A stretch of 56,072 nt of DNA from Hungatella hathewayi WAL-18680 (GTDB lineage Bacteria > Bacillota > Clostridia > Lachnospirales > Lachnospiraceae), in the NCBI RefSeq assembly GCF_000235505.1, contig NZ_JH379028.1, positions 865,614 through 921,685 of the forward strand, in the 5' to 3' direction. Positions 16,860 through 26,109 of the stretch are shown in pieces (position 1 is the first letter of the stretch; the number at the start of each line of letters is the position of its first letter). The position numbers were made by a program, and so were the translations under genes. The notes beneath the pieces were generated by a model. It had not been told where the DNA came from and did not search any database. It saw nothing but the letters and a program-made list of their open reading frames with translations.

Positions 16860-18419
16860 ATGCCACAACGTCCCAATTTTATCGTTATCCATGCCGACCA
16901 GCTGCGCTACGACTGTGTGGGGGCATCCGGGCGCAGGGAGGGGATTTATACTCCCCATATTGATTCCATCGCATGGCAGGGCGCCAATTTCAGCAGCTGC
17001 TACGCCACCTGCCCGGTCTGCATTCCCCAGCGGTTATCACTTCTGACAGGACAGACCCCGGAGCATCACGGTCTGTTTTCCAACACCGGCATTCCCTATC
17101 TTCCACTGGAGCACACGCTCCCCACGGAGATGCGGAAAGGCGGGTATGAGACGGCTCTGGTGGGAAGAACCATGCACACCTACCCGGCTTCCTGCTCCTA
17201 CGGCTTCGAGTACTATCTTCCCGGTGACCCCAGCTCCGAGCGAAAGGACAGCGGGGATGCCTTTTTCAAATATTTAAAGGACCACAATCCGGAGGACTGC
17301 GGCGGTTACTACGGAAACGGCCCCCACAACAATTCCCGGGCGGCCGGCCCCTTCCATCTGGCTGACCATTTCCATCAGACCAAATGGGCGACAAACCGGG
17401 CCATCGATTTTCTGGACAACCGGGATGCCTCCCGCCCCTTTCTGCTGTTTGTCGGTTACTATGCCCCCCACTCTCCCCACAATCCACCGGCAGAGTATTT
17501 TAACCGCTACTATAACCGCACAGATTTGGACGAGCCGTGGATTGCCCCCTGGGATGTCCCGCCTGTGAACAACGGCAATGTGATGTCCCGCTATATTCAT
17601 CTTCAGGGGGAGGAACTCCGGGCCGCCAGGGCCGGGTATTATGGCAACATAGCATTTCTGGACAGTCAGACCTCCCGCCTTCTGGAACGGGCTATGAGAC
17701 TGGACAACACTTACGTCATCTTCACATCCGACCACGGGGAAATGCTGGGAGACCATTATCTCTATCAGAAGAGCCGTCCCTATGAGGGCGCCGTTCACAT
17801 CCCATTTATGATGATGGGCCCGGATATCCCCGACTGCCAGGAAATCCATAACCCTGTGGGCTGGCACGATATCATGCCCACAATTCTGGATTTAGCCGGG
17901 CTGCCAATCCCGGATACGGTTGACGGGAAAAGCATGGCTCCCCTTCTGAGAGGAGAGACGGATACCCAATGGCGCTCCTTCCTTCACGGGGAATGCTTCC
18001 ACGAGCTGATGTTTTCCGCCAGACAGAAGCCCATCTCCCAGCAGCCGAATCTGGTATACGAGAAGGGCTCCCATTTCCTGACGGACGGGATTATGAAATA
18101 TATCTGGTATGACACCAGCGGTGCGGAACAGCTCTTTCAGATAAGCACCGATTACCAGGAATTGCAGGACTTATCCAGGCTCCCGGCCTATCAGGACGAG
18201 CTAATCCGCTGGCGCTTTCTGCTGATACGGGAACTTGCAGGCCGCCCGGAGGGCTTCAGCGACGGCACCAGCCTGATCCCGGGAAAGGACCCGGTCCGTG
18301 CAAGCAGGGAAATGCTTCAGCTGGCCAGACAGCGGACGGAAGAAGGGTTCTCCCTTGCTTTCTCCCGAAAGAAGCCGCCTGAGTCTTCCATGAATTTTGA
18401 AAATCATTTTTTCAATTAA
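16860..18419 (+). CDS. Cys-type (S1 family) sulfatase, cytoplasmic
   Basis: A 519-residue sulfatase, no signal peptide. C54 in CIPQR is the formylglycine precursor. HADQLRYD near the start and FTSDHGEMLGDH around residue 290 are typical of the arylsulfatase-A-like group. The HSPHNPP and LLFVGYYAPH segments fit sulfatases acting on small glycans. It is more distant from the two neighbouring minus-strand sulfatases than they are from each other, so it probably removes sulfate from a different position. First gene of a three-gene unit with another sulfatase and a HAD phosphatase. Confidence 0.92.
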   Translation: MPQRPNFIVIHADQLRYDCVGASGRREGIYTPHIDSIAWQGANFSSCYATCPVCIPQRLSLLTGQTPEHHGLFSNTGIPYLPLEHTLPTEMRKGGYETALVGRTMHTYPASCSYGFEYYLPGDPSSERKDSGDAFFKYLKDHNPEDCGGYYGNGPHNNSRAAGPFHLADHFHQTKWATNRAIDFLDNRDASRPFLLFVGYYAPHSPHNPPAEYFNRYYNRTDLDEPWIAPWDVPPVNNGNVMSRYIHLQGEELRAARAGYYGNIAFLDSQTSRLLERAMRLDNTYVIFTSDHGEMLGDHYLYQKSRPYEGAVHIPFMMMGPDIPDCQEIHNPVGWHDIMPTILDLAGLPIPDTVDGKSMAPLLRGETDTQWRSFLHGECFHELMFSARQKPISQQPNLVYEKGSHFLTDGIMKYIWYDTSGAEQLFQISTDYQELQDLSRLPAYQDELIRWRFLLIRELAGRPEGFSDGTSLIPGKDPVRASREMLQLARQRTEEGFSLAFSRKKPPESSMNFENHFFN

Positions 18420-18463
18420 ACAATAAAATGAATGAATGGAAACAGTTTCAGGAAAGGACAGAC

Positions 18464-20101
18464 ATGACGAAAAAAAGACCAAATATTATCATATTCAACC
18501 CGGACCAGATGCGCAGGGATGCTCTTCACCATCTGGGAAATCCGGCAGCTATAACCCCGTTTCTGGATTCCTTCGCCCAGACGGAGGCCGTATCCTTCCG
18601 CAACGCCTTCTGTCAGAATCCAGTCTGTGTGCCTAGCCGCTGCAGCTTTATGTCCGGCCTCTATCCCCACGTGGGAGGGCACCGCACCATGGGACATCTG
18701 CTTCACACCCAGGAGACTTCCCTTCTCAAAGAGTTGAAGGAGGACGGCTACTACGTGTGGTCCAACGCCCGCAATGACCTTGTCGCCGAGCAGATTCCCG
18801 GGCAGATTGCATCTCATGTCACAGAGCTTTATTATGGCGGCAACGCTGAACCGGCGCCAGGCCCCGTCCACGAGCATATCCGCGGCGGGCGCGGGGACAA
18901 AAATTTTTATTCATTTTATACGGGAGAGTTAAAGCTGGATGAACACGGCCGGAATTACAACGGTGACGACGAAGATTTGGATGCCGCCATCGAGCGCATT
19001 CTCCATCCGGTGGATGAGCGGCCCCTATGTCTCTTTCTGGGGACCATGTACCCCCATCCGCCTTACCAGATTGAGGAGCCCTACTTCTCGGCTATCGACC
19101 GTACCCTTCTTCCTGACAGAATCCGGGCGGAGGACACCAGGGGGAAGGCGCTGATTTTGGAGCTAATTCGAACCTATCAGAATATGCAGACCTACACCGA
19201 GGACGACTGGAAGGAGCTGCGGGCCGTGTATTTGGGAATGTGTATGAAAATCGACTCCCAGTTTCAACGTCTCTGTGAGGCGCTGAAACTGGCGGGCATC
19301 TATGACAACTCCGCCATCTTCTTTTTCAGCGACCACGGGGATTACACCGGCGACTACGGCCTGACGGAGAAAACGCAGAATACCTTTGAAGACTGCCTCA
19401 CCAACGTGCCATTCCTGGTAAAGCCACCAAAGGGTTATGAACTGGACTGCGGCGTCACGGACAGCCTGATAGAGCTGGTTGATTTCTACGCCACCGCCCT
19501 TGATTTTGCCGGGACCTCCCCAGCCCACGACCATTTTGGCAAAAGCCTGGCGCCGGTTATCGCCGACCGGCAAAAGCAGATTCGCTCCTTTGTCTGCTGC
19601 GAGGGAGGACGGCGCGCCGATGAAATCCAGTGCAGGGAAGGCGCCAATCCTGATGACGAGGGACGGAGTAGGGATATCATCTACTGGCCCCGCTACGCCG
19701 CACAGTGGAATGACGATGCCCACGCAAAAGGCACCATGATACGCAGTGATAAATACAAATATGTCTATCGCAGCAATGGTGCCAGTGAATTCTATGACTT
19801 GGAACTTGACCCCGGCGAGACCGTCAATCTGGTGGATAAACCGGAATATCAAACTGTGATTGGGCAAATGACGGCCAGTCTCCTCTCCTGGTATCAGGAT
19901 ACCTGTGACATCGTGCCCCGCACCACAGACGAGCGTTTCAGCCGGCAGATGGTATGGGAAAAAGTGAAACGGCTCTGCCCCGCCGGGCATGAGGAAGAGG
20001 TGCGCTCCAGGATTGAACACGGCATGGGATTATTTCCCGCCCAGGAGTACTGCCGCCAGCTTCGAAAGCAGCAGGAGACGAATTCTGCAAAAAACAAATA
20101 A
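18464..20101 (+). CDS. Cys-type (S1 family) sulfatase, cytoplasmic
   Basis: A 545-residue sulfatase; the formylglycine cysteine is C55 in CVPSR, with FFFSDHGDYTGDYG carrying later metal ligands. The frame is open to 18428, but the ATG at 18464 follows GGAAAGGACAGAC and begins MTKKRPNIIIFNPDQ as sulfatases do. No signal peptide. Forty-four nt downstream of the previous sulfatase and 20 nt upstream of a HAD hydrolase, so all three are probably co-transcribed. Of the four sulfatases in the locus it is the longest and most divergent. Confidence 0.92.
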   Translation: MTKKRPNIIIFNPDQMRRDALHHLGNPAAITPFLDSFAQTEAVSFRNAFCQNPVCVPSRCSFMSGLYPHVGGHRTMGHLLHTQETSLLKELKEDGYYVWSNARNDLVAEQIPGQIASHVTELYYGGNAEPAPGPVHEHIRGGRGDKNFYSFYTGELKLDEHGRNYNGDDEDLDAAIERILHPVDERPLCLFLGTMYPHPPYQIEEPYFSAIDRTLLPDRIRAEDTRGKALILELIRTYQNMQTYTEDDWKELRAVYLGMCMKIDSQFQRLCEALKLAGIYDNSAIFFFSDHGDYTGDYGLTEKTQNTFEDCLTNVPFLVKPPKGYELDCGVTDSLIELVDFYATALDFAGTSPAHDHFGKSLAPVIADRQKQIRSFVCCEGGRRADEIQCREGANPDDEGRSRDIIYWPRYAAQWNDDAHAKGTMIRSDKYKYVYRSNGASEFYDLELDPGETVNLVDKPEYQTVIGQMTASLLSWYQDTCDIVPRTTDERFSRQMVWEKVKRLCPAGHEEEVRSRIEHGMGLFPAQEYCRQLRKQQETNSAKNK

Positions 20102-20121
20102 GGAGAAAAAGGAGAATCCCC

Positions 20122-20952
20122 ATGAAAACTACTACGGAACGTAAAAATTATCTGATATGCATCGATTCCGACGGCTGCGCCATCGACTCGATGAATGTAA
20201 AACATATCCGGTGTTTCGGTCCGGCCTTTATCGAGGTCTGGCATTTGGAAGAAGAACAGGAATCTATTTTAAAGCGCTGGAATGAAATCAATCTCTATTC
20301 CTCCACCCGGGGTATCAACCGGTTTAAGGGTCTGGCTCTCCTGTTGCAGGAACTCCCTTCCGCCGGCCCGGCATCTGATATACAGCGTTTTATCGCCTGG
20401 ACCGAGATCGCGCCGGAACTGTCCAATGATGCCCTCCGGGCGGTCTGCTCCTCCACGGAAACTAACTGCATGTTTGAGAAAGCCCTGAGGTGGTCTCTGC
20501 GGGTCAATGAACTGATTGGGCAGCTTCCCACTCCCGCTCCCTTCTCGCCGGTTCCCCAATGCCTGAAAACCATCCGCCAGGAGGCGGATATTGCCGTCGT
20601 TTCCTCGGCCAACGCAGAGGCAATCCGCACGGAATGGGAGCAAGGCGGACTGCTGAACGATGTCAGCCGCATTTTTTCCCAGAGTGACGGAAGCAAAGCG
20701 CAGTGTATCAAGAAAATACTTCAGATGGGGTATCAGCCGGACCACGTGCTGATGGTCGGAGATGCACCGGGAGATTACGACGCGGCCAGCCAGAATCAGG
20801 TTTGGTTCTATCCGATTCTTGCCGGCAAGGAGGAATCCTCATGGCAGCAGCTCACGAACAGTTATCTGACGAAATTTTTTCACAATGGATTTTCGGTGGA
20901 ATTGCAATTGAATTTGCTGAATGGTATGAAGAGAAACCTGGGGATTTTATGA
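20122..20952 (+). CDS. HAD-superfamily hydrolase
   Basis: A 276-residue haloacid-dehalogenase-type phosphatase. Motif I is DSDGCAIDS (nucleophile aspartate in ICIDSDG), motif II is VVSSANAEAI, and motif IV is GDAPGDYDAA. The large insertion between motifs I and II is the cap domain. AGGAGAAAAAGGAG lies just upstream of the ATG. As third gene of the sulfatase operon it probably dephosphorylates a sugar phosphate or clears an intermediate, but HAD substrates cannot be read from sequence. Confidence 0.85.
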   Translation: MKTTTERKNYLICIDSDGCAIDSMNVKHIRCFGPAFIEVWHLEEEQESILKRWNEINLYSSTRGINRFKGLALLLQELPSAGPASDIQRFIAWTEIAPELSNDALRAVCSSTETNCMFEKALRWSLRVNELIGQLPTPAPFSPVPQCLKTIRQEADIAVVSSANAEAIRTEWEQGGLLNDVSRIFSQSDGSKAQCIKKILQMGYQPDHVLMVGDAPGDYDAASQNQVWFYPILAGKEESSWQQLTNSYLTKFFHNGFSVELQLNLLNGMKRNLGIL

Positions 20953-20960
20953 TAAGCATA

Positions 20961-20988
20961 TTTCCATATTACCAAAATATATTATAAT
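20961..20988 (+). promoter_or_regulatory. Candidate promoter of the flippase gene
   Basis: TTTCCA (20961-20966) and TATAAT (20983-20988), spaced 16 bp, lie in the AT-rich 58-bp gap before the flippase. GGAG at 21002-21005 is the ribosome site. This suggests the flippase can be transcribed separately from the sulfatase operon. Confidence 0.55.
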
Positions 20989-21010
20989 AATTCCATATTA
21001 TGGAGTCTTC

Positions 21011-22516
21011 ATGACCGATTTTTTCAAAAAGCATACGCTTATCACCGGCACGCTGCTGCTTACCATGACCGGGTTTCTCACACGGTTTTTAGGATTTTTT
21101 TACCGGATTTTTTTATCAAGAACCATCGGTGCGGAGGGACTGGGCATTTACAATATGGTCCATCCTATCTTTGGCATCTGTTTTGCCCTGTGCGCCGGCT
21201 CCATCCAGACGGCGGTGTCGCGGTTTGTCGCGGCTAACACCGAGAAAGGGAAGGCGGTGTTCCGCACGGGGCTGGCCATCTCGCTGACGATTTCGGTGGC
21301 GCTTTCGTTTCTCATCTGCCAGTTTTCGCTGCCAATTGCCAAGTACATACTGCTGGAGGAGCGGTGTGCGCCGCTGCTGCCGTTTATGGCAATATCGGTG
21401 CCGTTTTCGGCGATTCATGCCTGTATTAACGGATATTATTACGGGATACAGAAGACGAAGGTGCCCGCATTTTCCCAGGTGATTGAGCAGGTGATCCGGA
21501 TGGGCGCGGTGTTTTTGATTGCGGATATCTATCTGGAAGCCGGGCGGGCCATCACGGTGCAGCTGGCGGTGACCGGGCATTTGATCGGGGAAATTGCGGC
21601 CTGCTTTTACACAATGCTGGCCTTTGGACTGTCCTCGAAACAGGGGCGTGGAGGCCGCACCTCCTTTTTTAAGGATTTCAGCCTTACCGCGGCCCCGCTG
21701 ATGACGCTGGCGCTGCCATTGATGGGCAACCGGCTGGTGCTGAATATTCTGGCCAGCGCCGAAGCCATCTGGATTCCCAGCAGTTTAAACGCGTTTGGGC
21801 TGACCAGCTCCGAGGCGTTCAGCATTTACGGCGTCCTCACCGGTATGGCGCTGCCGTTTATCCTGTTTCCGTCCACCATCACCAACTCCATGTCGGTTCT
21901 GCTTCTTCCCACCGTGGCGGAGGCCCAGGCGGTTGGGAATGAGAAGCGCATCGCCGGAACTATTTCCATGTCGCTGCGTTACAGCCTTTATATGGGGATT
22001 CTTTGCATTGGGCTGTTCACGCTGTTTGGGGATAGTCTTGGCACCAGCGTCTTCCATGACCCCAACGCCGGCTCCTTCATCCAAACGCTGGCGTGGCTCT
22101 GCCCCTTTCTCTACCTGGCTACCACCATGGGCAGCATTTTAAACGGGCTCGGCAGAACCACAACCACCTTCCTGCAAAATGTGACCGCCCTGCTGCTGAG
22201 ACTGGCCTTCGTGCTCTTTGGCATCCCCAGATTCGGCATCAGAGCCTATCTGGCCGGAATGCTGGCAAGCGAACTGCTGCTGGCCTGCCTCCATCTGTAC
22301 TCGCTGAAAAAACAAGTCTCGTTTTCCTGGGATGCGCTGAATATGATAATCAAACCGGTCTGCCTACTCCTCGTGTCCATCGGAATTTATTACGCCGTAG
22401 GAATATTTATGCCGGGAAATGCGGGGAGCGGCTCATTTTTGATGACCGCGGTGGATATTCTGCTTATCAGTTTCTGTTATGGCGGGCTGCTGCTTTTGTT
22501 TCATCGGAAGAGGTAG
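21011..22516 (+). CDS. SpoVB/MATE-like polysaccharide flippase (MOP superfamily)
   Basis: A 501-residue multi-pass membrane protein with about 14 hydrophobic segments. The N-terminus (GTLLLTMTGFLTRFLGFFYRIFLSR, then IGAEGLGIYNMV) is that of the SpoVB/MurJ-like branch of the MOP flippases. These proteins move lipid-linked saccharides across the membrane; SpoVB acts in spore cortex formation, and non-sporulation paralogues are common in Clostridia. It has its own candidate promoter, so a link to the sulfatase locus is only positional. The start is set by GGAG five nt upstream. Confidence 0.88.
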   Translation: MTDFFKKHTLITGTLLLTMTGFLTRFLGFFYRIFLSRTIGAEGLGIYNMVHPIFGICFALCAGSIQTAVSRFVAANTEKGKAVFRTGLAISLTISVALSFLICQFSLPIAKYILLEERCAPLLPFMAISVPFSAIHACINGYYYGIQKTKVPAFSQVIEQVIRMGAVFLIADIYLEAGRAITVQLAVTGHLIGEIAACFYTMLAFGLSSKQGRGGRTSFFKDFSLTAAPLMTLALPLMGNRLVLNILASAEAIWIPSSLNAFGLTSSEAFSIYGVLTGMALPFILFPSTITNSMSVLLLPTVAEAQAVGNEKRIAGTISMSLRYSLYMGILCIGLFTLFGDSLGTSVFHDPNAGSFIQTLAWLCPFLYLATTMGSILNGLGRTTTTFLQNVTALLLRLAFVLFGIPRFGIRAYLAGMLASELLLACLHLYSLKKQVSFSWDALNMIIKPVCLLLVSIGIYYAVGIFMPGNAGSGSFLMTAVDILLISFCYGGLLLLFHRKR

Positions 22517-22563
22517 CGTGGCTCTGCCGGGGGGTATCACAAATTCTCCAATACAAGCGAAAA

Positions 22564-22593
22564 GGCTGCCGCACTAAATAATGCGACAGCCTC
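22564..22593. terminator. Terminator between flippase and opp operon
   Basis: AGGCTGCCGCA (22564-22574) pairs with TGCGACAGCCT (22583-22593) with one mismatch. On the minus strand the stem is followed by TTTT, so it chiefly ends the opp operon; it also separates the convergent flippase gene. Confidence 0.75.
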
Positions 22594-22606
22594 AAAATCA
22601 TTTATT

Positions 22607-24145
22607 CTATTCCCAGTAACAATCTTCATAATGGTATGCAGGCCCGCCCATCCAGAATCCTTTCAAGGATTTGGAATGAACACCAACATCAGAAAGGTCT
22701 GCCAGTGAGATCGTATAGCAGCGGTCATATGCGCATTGCATTATTTCACGATAAACTTCATTTCTTGCCTCACTATCTATGATTGATAATGCGTCTGTAT
22801 ACATAGAGGCTACATTTGCATACTCATCATCATTTTTATAACCTAAATATTCTGCATAGAAAGAACTTACAAAAGAATTCAACATCAGATAAGGGTCACC
22901 ATTCGTATACAATGTCTGTAAATAGAAACCAGGAGCTCCTGTCGTCATATAGCTTAAAAGTGTAGATGAGTCACAAGAAATCACGTTAACCGTAATACCT
23001 GCTTCTGCACATGAACCAACGATAATCTCTGCAGCTTGTGAGCCAACCGTAGTATTGAGAGCATACAAATCAATCGTTACCCCATCTGCATATCCAGCTT
23101 CTTTCAAAAGTTGTTTTGCATATTCCGGATTATAAGAATGCTGATTATCAGCTTCTTTCCAGGCATCTATCCCATATGCATAAATATTGGTTGCAGGTGT
23201 CGCCTGACCTGAAAATACAACTGAATTAACAGAATCCAGGTTAATTGAATGAGCAAATGCAAGGCGAACATTAGGATCATCCATAGGTGAAGAAGCTAAT
23301 GAAGCAGTCATAGCAAAACTTGCAATTGCAGCACCATATGTAGCAGTAAAACCATTACTCTCGTCCTCCAAGTAGGAAGCAATATCCCCCCAAGAAATCC
23401 CCATTGCAAGGTCGACTGAACCAGTTTCCAGTTCTATTGCCTGTACAGAACTTTCAGGTATAATTTTAATGATAATTTCTTCCAGCGATTTTTCATCTCG
23501 ATAACCCTCAAATTTTGCCAAATGATATTCCGACCCAGCAGAATATTCTCCCCATTTATAAGAACCAGTTCCTATGCAATTATAAGTCCAGTCATCTTCA
23601 TTAATACTTGACATGTAACTCTCACTGATAACATATACATTACATAGCATATAGAGCAAAGGACCTTGTACGGAATTATATTTTAAATAAACCGTATAAT
23701 CATCAACTGCATAACTTGCATCCATATTGATATCACCAATATTAGTTGCCCAGTTACTGTCTCTCAGACAGTTAATAGAAAAAATTACGTCATTCGCTTT
23801 CATTTCTGTACCATCATGAAATAAAACACCATGAAGTAAATTTAAAGTAATTCCCATACCATCATCATCAATTTCATAAGAATCGACCAGACATGCTTCA
23901 GGAGTTGTATCTTCTCCATAAATAAATAGAGATTCATAAACAGGAGTATATAATGCCCGGCCAACACCAGACAACATATAATATGGATAGAATGTGCCAG
24001 GATCCGTAGGAATTGATACCGTTAATGTTGTCTTATTTTCAGATACTTCTTTTGTGGGACCCGCAGTATCTGTACCACCAGAGCCACACGCGACTAAAGA
24101 GACCATTAATGAAATACACAAAATCATTGTAACCAGTTTTTTCAT
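22607..24145 (-). CDS. Peptide/opine-type ABC transporter substrate-binding lipoprotein (SBP family 5)
   Basis: A 512-residue extracellular solute-binding protein of the DppA/OppA/NikA group. The signal peptide ends in the lipobox LVAC followed by GSGG, so it is anchored in the outer leaflet of the membrane. VLFHDGTEMKANDVIFSI is the family signature. The frame is open from a TTG at 24151; the ATG at 24145 follows AAGGAGA. It is the last gene of the MLE-LarA-LarA-oppBCDF unit. With racemase/dehydratase neighbours the ligand may be a sugar acid or hydroxyacid conjugate rather than a peptide (inference). Confidence 0.92.
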   Translation of the reverse strand: MKKLVTMILCISLMVSLVACGSGGTDTAGPTKEVSENKTTLTVSIPTDPGTFYPYYMLSGVGRALYTPVYESLFIYGEDTTPEACLVDSYEIDDDGMGITLNLLHGVLFHDGTEMKANDVIFSINCLRDSNWATNIGDINMDASYAVDDYTVYLKYNSVQGPLLYMLCNVYVISESYMSSINEDDWTYNCIGTGSYKWGEYSAGSEYHLAKFEGYRDEKSLEEIIIKIIPESSVQAIELETGSVDLAMGISWGDIASYLEDESNGFTATYGAAIASFAMTASLASSPMDDPNVRLAFAHSINLDSVNSVVFSGQATPATNIYAYGIDAWKEADNQHSYNPEYAKQLLKEAGYADGVTIDLYALNTTVGSQAAEIIVGSCAEAGITVNVISCDSSTLLSYMTTGAPGFYLQTLYTNGDPYLMLNSFVSSFYAEYLGYKNDDEYANVASMYTDALSIIDSEARNEVYREIMQCAYDRCYTISLADLSDVGVHSKSLKGFWMGGPAYHYEDCYWE

Positions 24146-24173
24146 AGCCAATTCTCCTTTTTAATTTCCTTTA

Positions 24174-25121
24174 TCAATTAGAAAACAGGTGACAAGCCAC
24201 ATGATGGCCAGGTGATACTTCGTGAGTTTCAGGACTGTCACTGAAACACTTTTCCGTTGCGTAAATACATCTGGAAGCAAAACGGCATCCTGGAGCCGGA
24301 TTAATAGGGGAAGTTAGTTCTCCGTTCAAAACAATTCGTTCACGTTTATAATGAATATCTGCAACCGGGACAGCAGAAAGCAGAGCTTTTGTATATGGAT
24401 GCAACGGATTTTGGAACAATTCTTCTGAATCGGCTTTTTCAACCTCCTGCCCCAGGTACATAACAAGAATGTTCTGGGAAATATACTTAACAACAGAAAG
24501 GTCATGAGTGATAAACATATAAGTCAATCCTAATTTATCCTGCAAATCCTGTAACAAGTTCAAAATTTGCGCTTGTATAGAAACATCCAATGCAGAAACC
24601 GGTTCATCGCAGACAATAAATTTAGGTTCCAAGGCTATTGCCCGAGCTACCGCGACTCTCTGCCTGCGTCCTCCATCCAATTCATGCGGATATGACATCC
24701 GAAGCCTGGGGACTAAGCCAACCATTTCCATCAAATAATCAACCCGCTCTGCAATTTCCTTCTGTGACATATTTCCGGCAATCCGCAATGGTTCTGCAAT
24801 CAAAGTGCTGACAGGCATTCTAGGATTGACAGAAGCATACGGGTCCTGAAAAATCATCTGCATATTGTTTCGCAGCTCTCGCAGCTGCTCTTTATTCACT
24901 TTCGTAATGTCTTGATTTTCAAAAAACAGCTTTCCACCTGTACTTCCATGCAGATGAATCATAACTCGTCCAAGTGTCGATTTACCGCAGCCAGACTCCC
25001 CAACAATCCCCATTGTCTGGCCTCTCTCTATTTCTATATTGATACCATCAACTGCATGAAGTGTTCCATTCGGCGTTTCAAAATATTTTTTTAAACCCTC
25101 TGTTCGAATTAAAGATTTCAT
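24174..25121 (-). CDS. Oligopeptide-type ABC transporter ATPase (OppF-like)
   Basis: A 315-residue ATPase. Walker A GESGCGKSTLG, Walker B FIVCDEPVSALD and the C-terminal oligo_HPY extension (HPYTKALLSAVPVAD, then a cysteine-containing CRFASRCIYATEKC) identify the OppF/DppF subunit. Unusually, the ABC signature position reads ELDGGRRQRVAVARA, with LDGG in place of the canonical LSGG. The four-cysteine C-terminus may hold an iron-sulfur cluster as in related DppD/F proteins. Its start overlaps the oppD stop by 4 nt. Confidence 0.93.
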   Translation of the reverse strand: MKSLIRTEGLKKYFETPNGTLHAVDGINIEIERGQTMGIVGESGCGKSTLGRVMIHLHGSTGGKLFFENQDITKVNKEQLRELRNNMQMIFQDPYASVNPRMPVSTLIAEPLRIAGNMSQKEIAERVDYLMEMVGLVPRLRMSYPHELDGGRRQRVAVARAIALEPKFIVCDEPVSALDVSIQAQILNLLQDLQDKLGLTYMFITHDLSVVKYISQNILVMYLGQEVEKADSEELFQNPLHPYTKALLSAVPVADIHYKRERIVLNGELTSPINPAPGCRFASRCIYATEKCFSDSPETHEVSPGHHVACHLFSN

Positions 25122-26104
25122 CCATCCGCCCCCATTTCTTTTACCTTACAGCACCTTACGAAATGTCCTTCGGAAACCTCTACCATACTGGGCTTACTTT
25201 TCTCACAACTGCTATCTTTATATGGACACCGTTCAGCAAAGGAACATCCGCCTGGAAGCTCACAGGGGTCAGGAATCATCCCTGGAATCGGTGTTAACCG
25301 TTTACTGGTCGTTTTTATATTAGGTAATGAAGCAAACAATCCTTTCGTATATGGATGCATGGTTTCATCAAAAATATCTTTTGCTTCCCCAATCTCAACG
25401 ATATCTCCTGCATAGACTACTGCTACATGATCACAGGTTTGTGCTACAACCCCCAGGTCATGCGTGATTAGAATAACCGAAGTATTAAGTTTGTTCTGCA
25501 ATTCCTTGATTAAATCCAAAACCTGTGCTTGTATTGTAACATCCAAAGCCGTAGTCGGTTCATCTGCAATCAGTAATTCCGGCTGGCAGGCCAAAGCAAT
25601 TGCAATATCAATACGCTGCTTCATTCCACCAGAAAACTGATGAGGAAATTCGTTAAATCGTTCCCCTGGTATTCCAACCATTTCCAGCATTTTTACAGCT
25701 TTTTCCTGCGCTTCTTTTCGGGAAATCTTGTCATGAATACGAATAACCTCCATAATTTGGTCACCAACCCGCTCAATCGGATTCAAAGAAGTCATTGGAT
25801 CCTGAAAAATCATAGAAATATATTTTCCACGGATTTTACGTCTTTCCCGTTCTTTCATCTTTAACAAGTCTTTATCATCAAACTGTATCCTGCCCTCTGT
25901 GACTCTTGCAGGCGGTGTGGGCAGTAATCCCATAATAGACAACGCAATTGTTGTCTTTCCAGCGCCAGTTTCTCCAACCAAACCAATTGTTTTCCCCTTT
26001 TTCAGAGAAAACGATACTCCATTGACCGCCTTTACAACCCCTGCATCTGTCTCATACTGTACCTGCAGATTATCAATTTGAAGAATGACGTTATCGTTGC
26101 TCAT
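25118..26104 (-). CDS. Oligopeptide-type ABC transporter ATPase (OppD-like)
   Basis: A 328-residue ATPase with Walker A GETGAGKTTIALS, signature QFSGGMKQR, Walker B LLIADEPTTALD and the oligo_HPY C-terminus (HPYTKGLFASLPNI, then CSFAERCPYKDSSC). Although open to 26113, the ATG at 26104 follows AGAGGTGAT and gives MSNDNVILQ. It pairs with the OppF-like ATPase to energise the OppB/OppC channel. Confidence 0.93.
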   Translation of the reverse strand: MSNDNVILQIDNLQVQYETDAGVVKAVNGVSFSLKKGKTIGLVGETGAGKTTIALSIMGLLPTPPARVTEGRIQFDDKDLLKMKERERRKIRGKYISMIFQDPMTSLNPIERVGDQIMEVIRIHDKISRKEAQEKAVKMLEMVGIPGERFNEFPHQFSGGMKQRIDIAIALACQPELLIADEPTTALDVTIQAQVLDLIKELQNKLNTSVILITHDLGVVAQTCDHVAVVYAGDIVEIGEAKDIFDETMHPYTKGLFASLPNIKTTSKRLTPIPGMIPDPCELPGGCSFAERCPYKDSSCEKSKPSMVEVSEGHFVRCCKVKEMGADG

Positions 26105-26109
26105 ATGTA

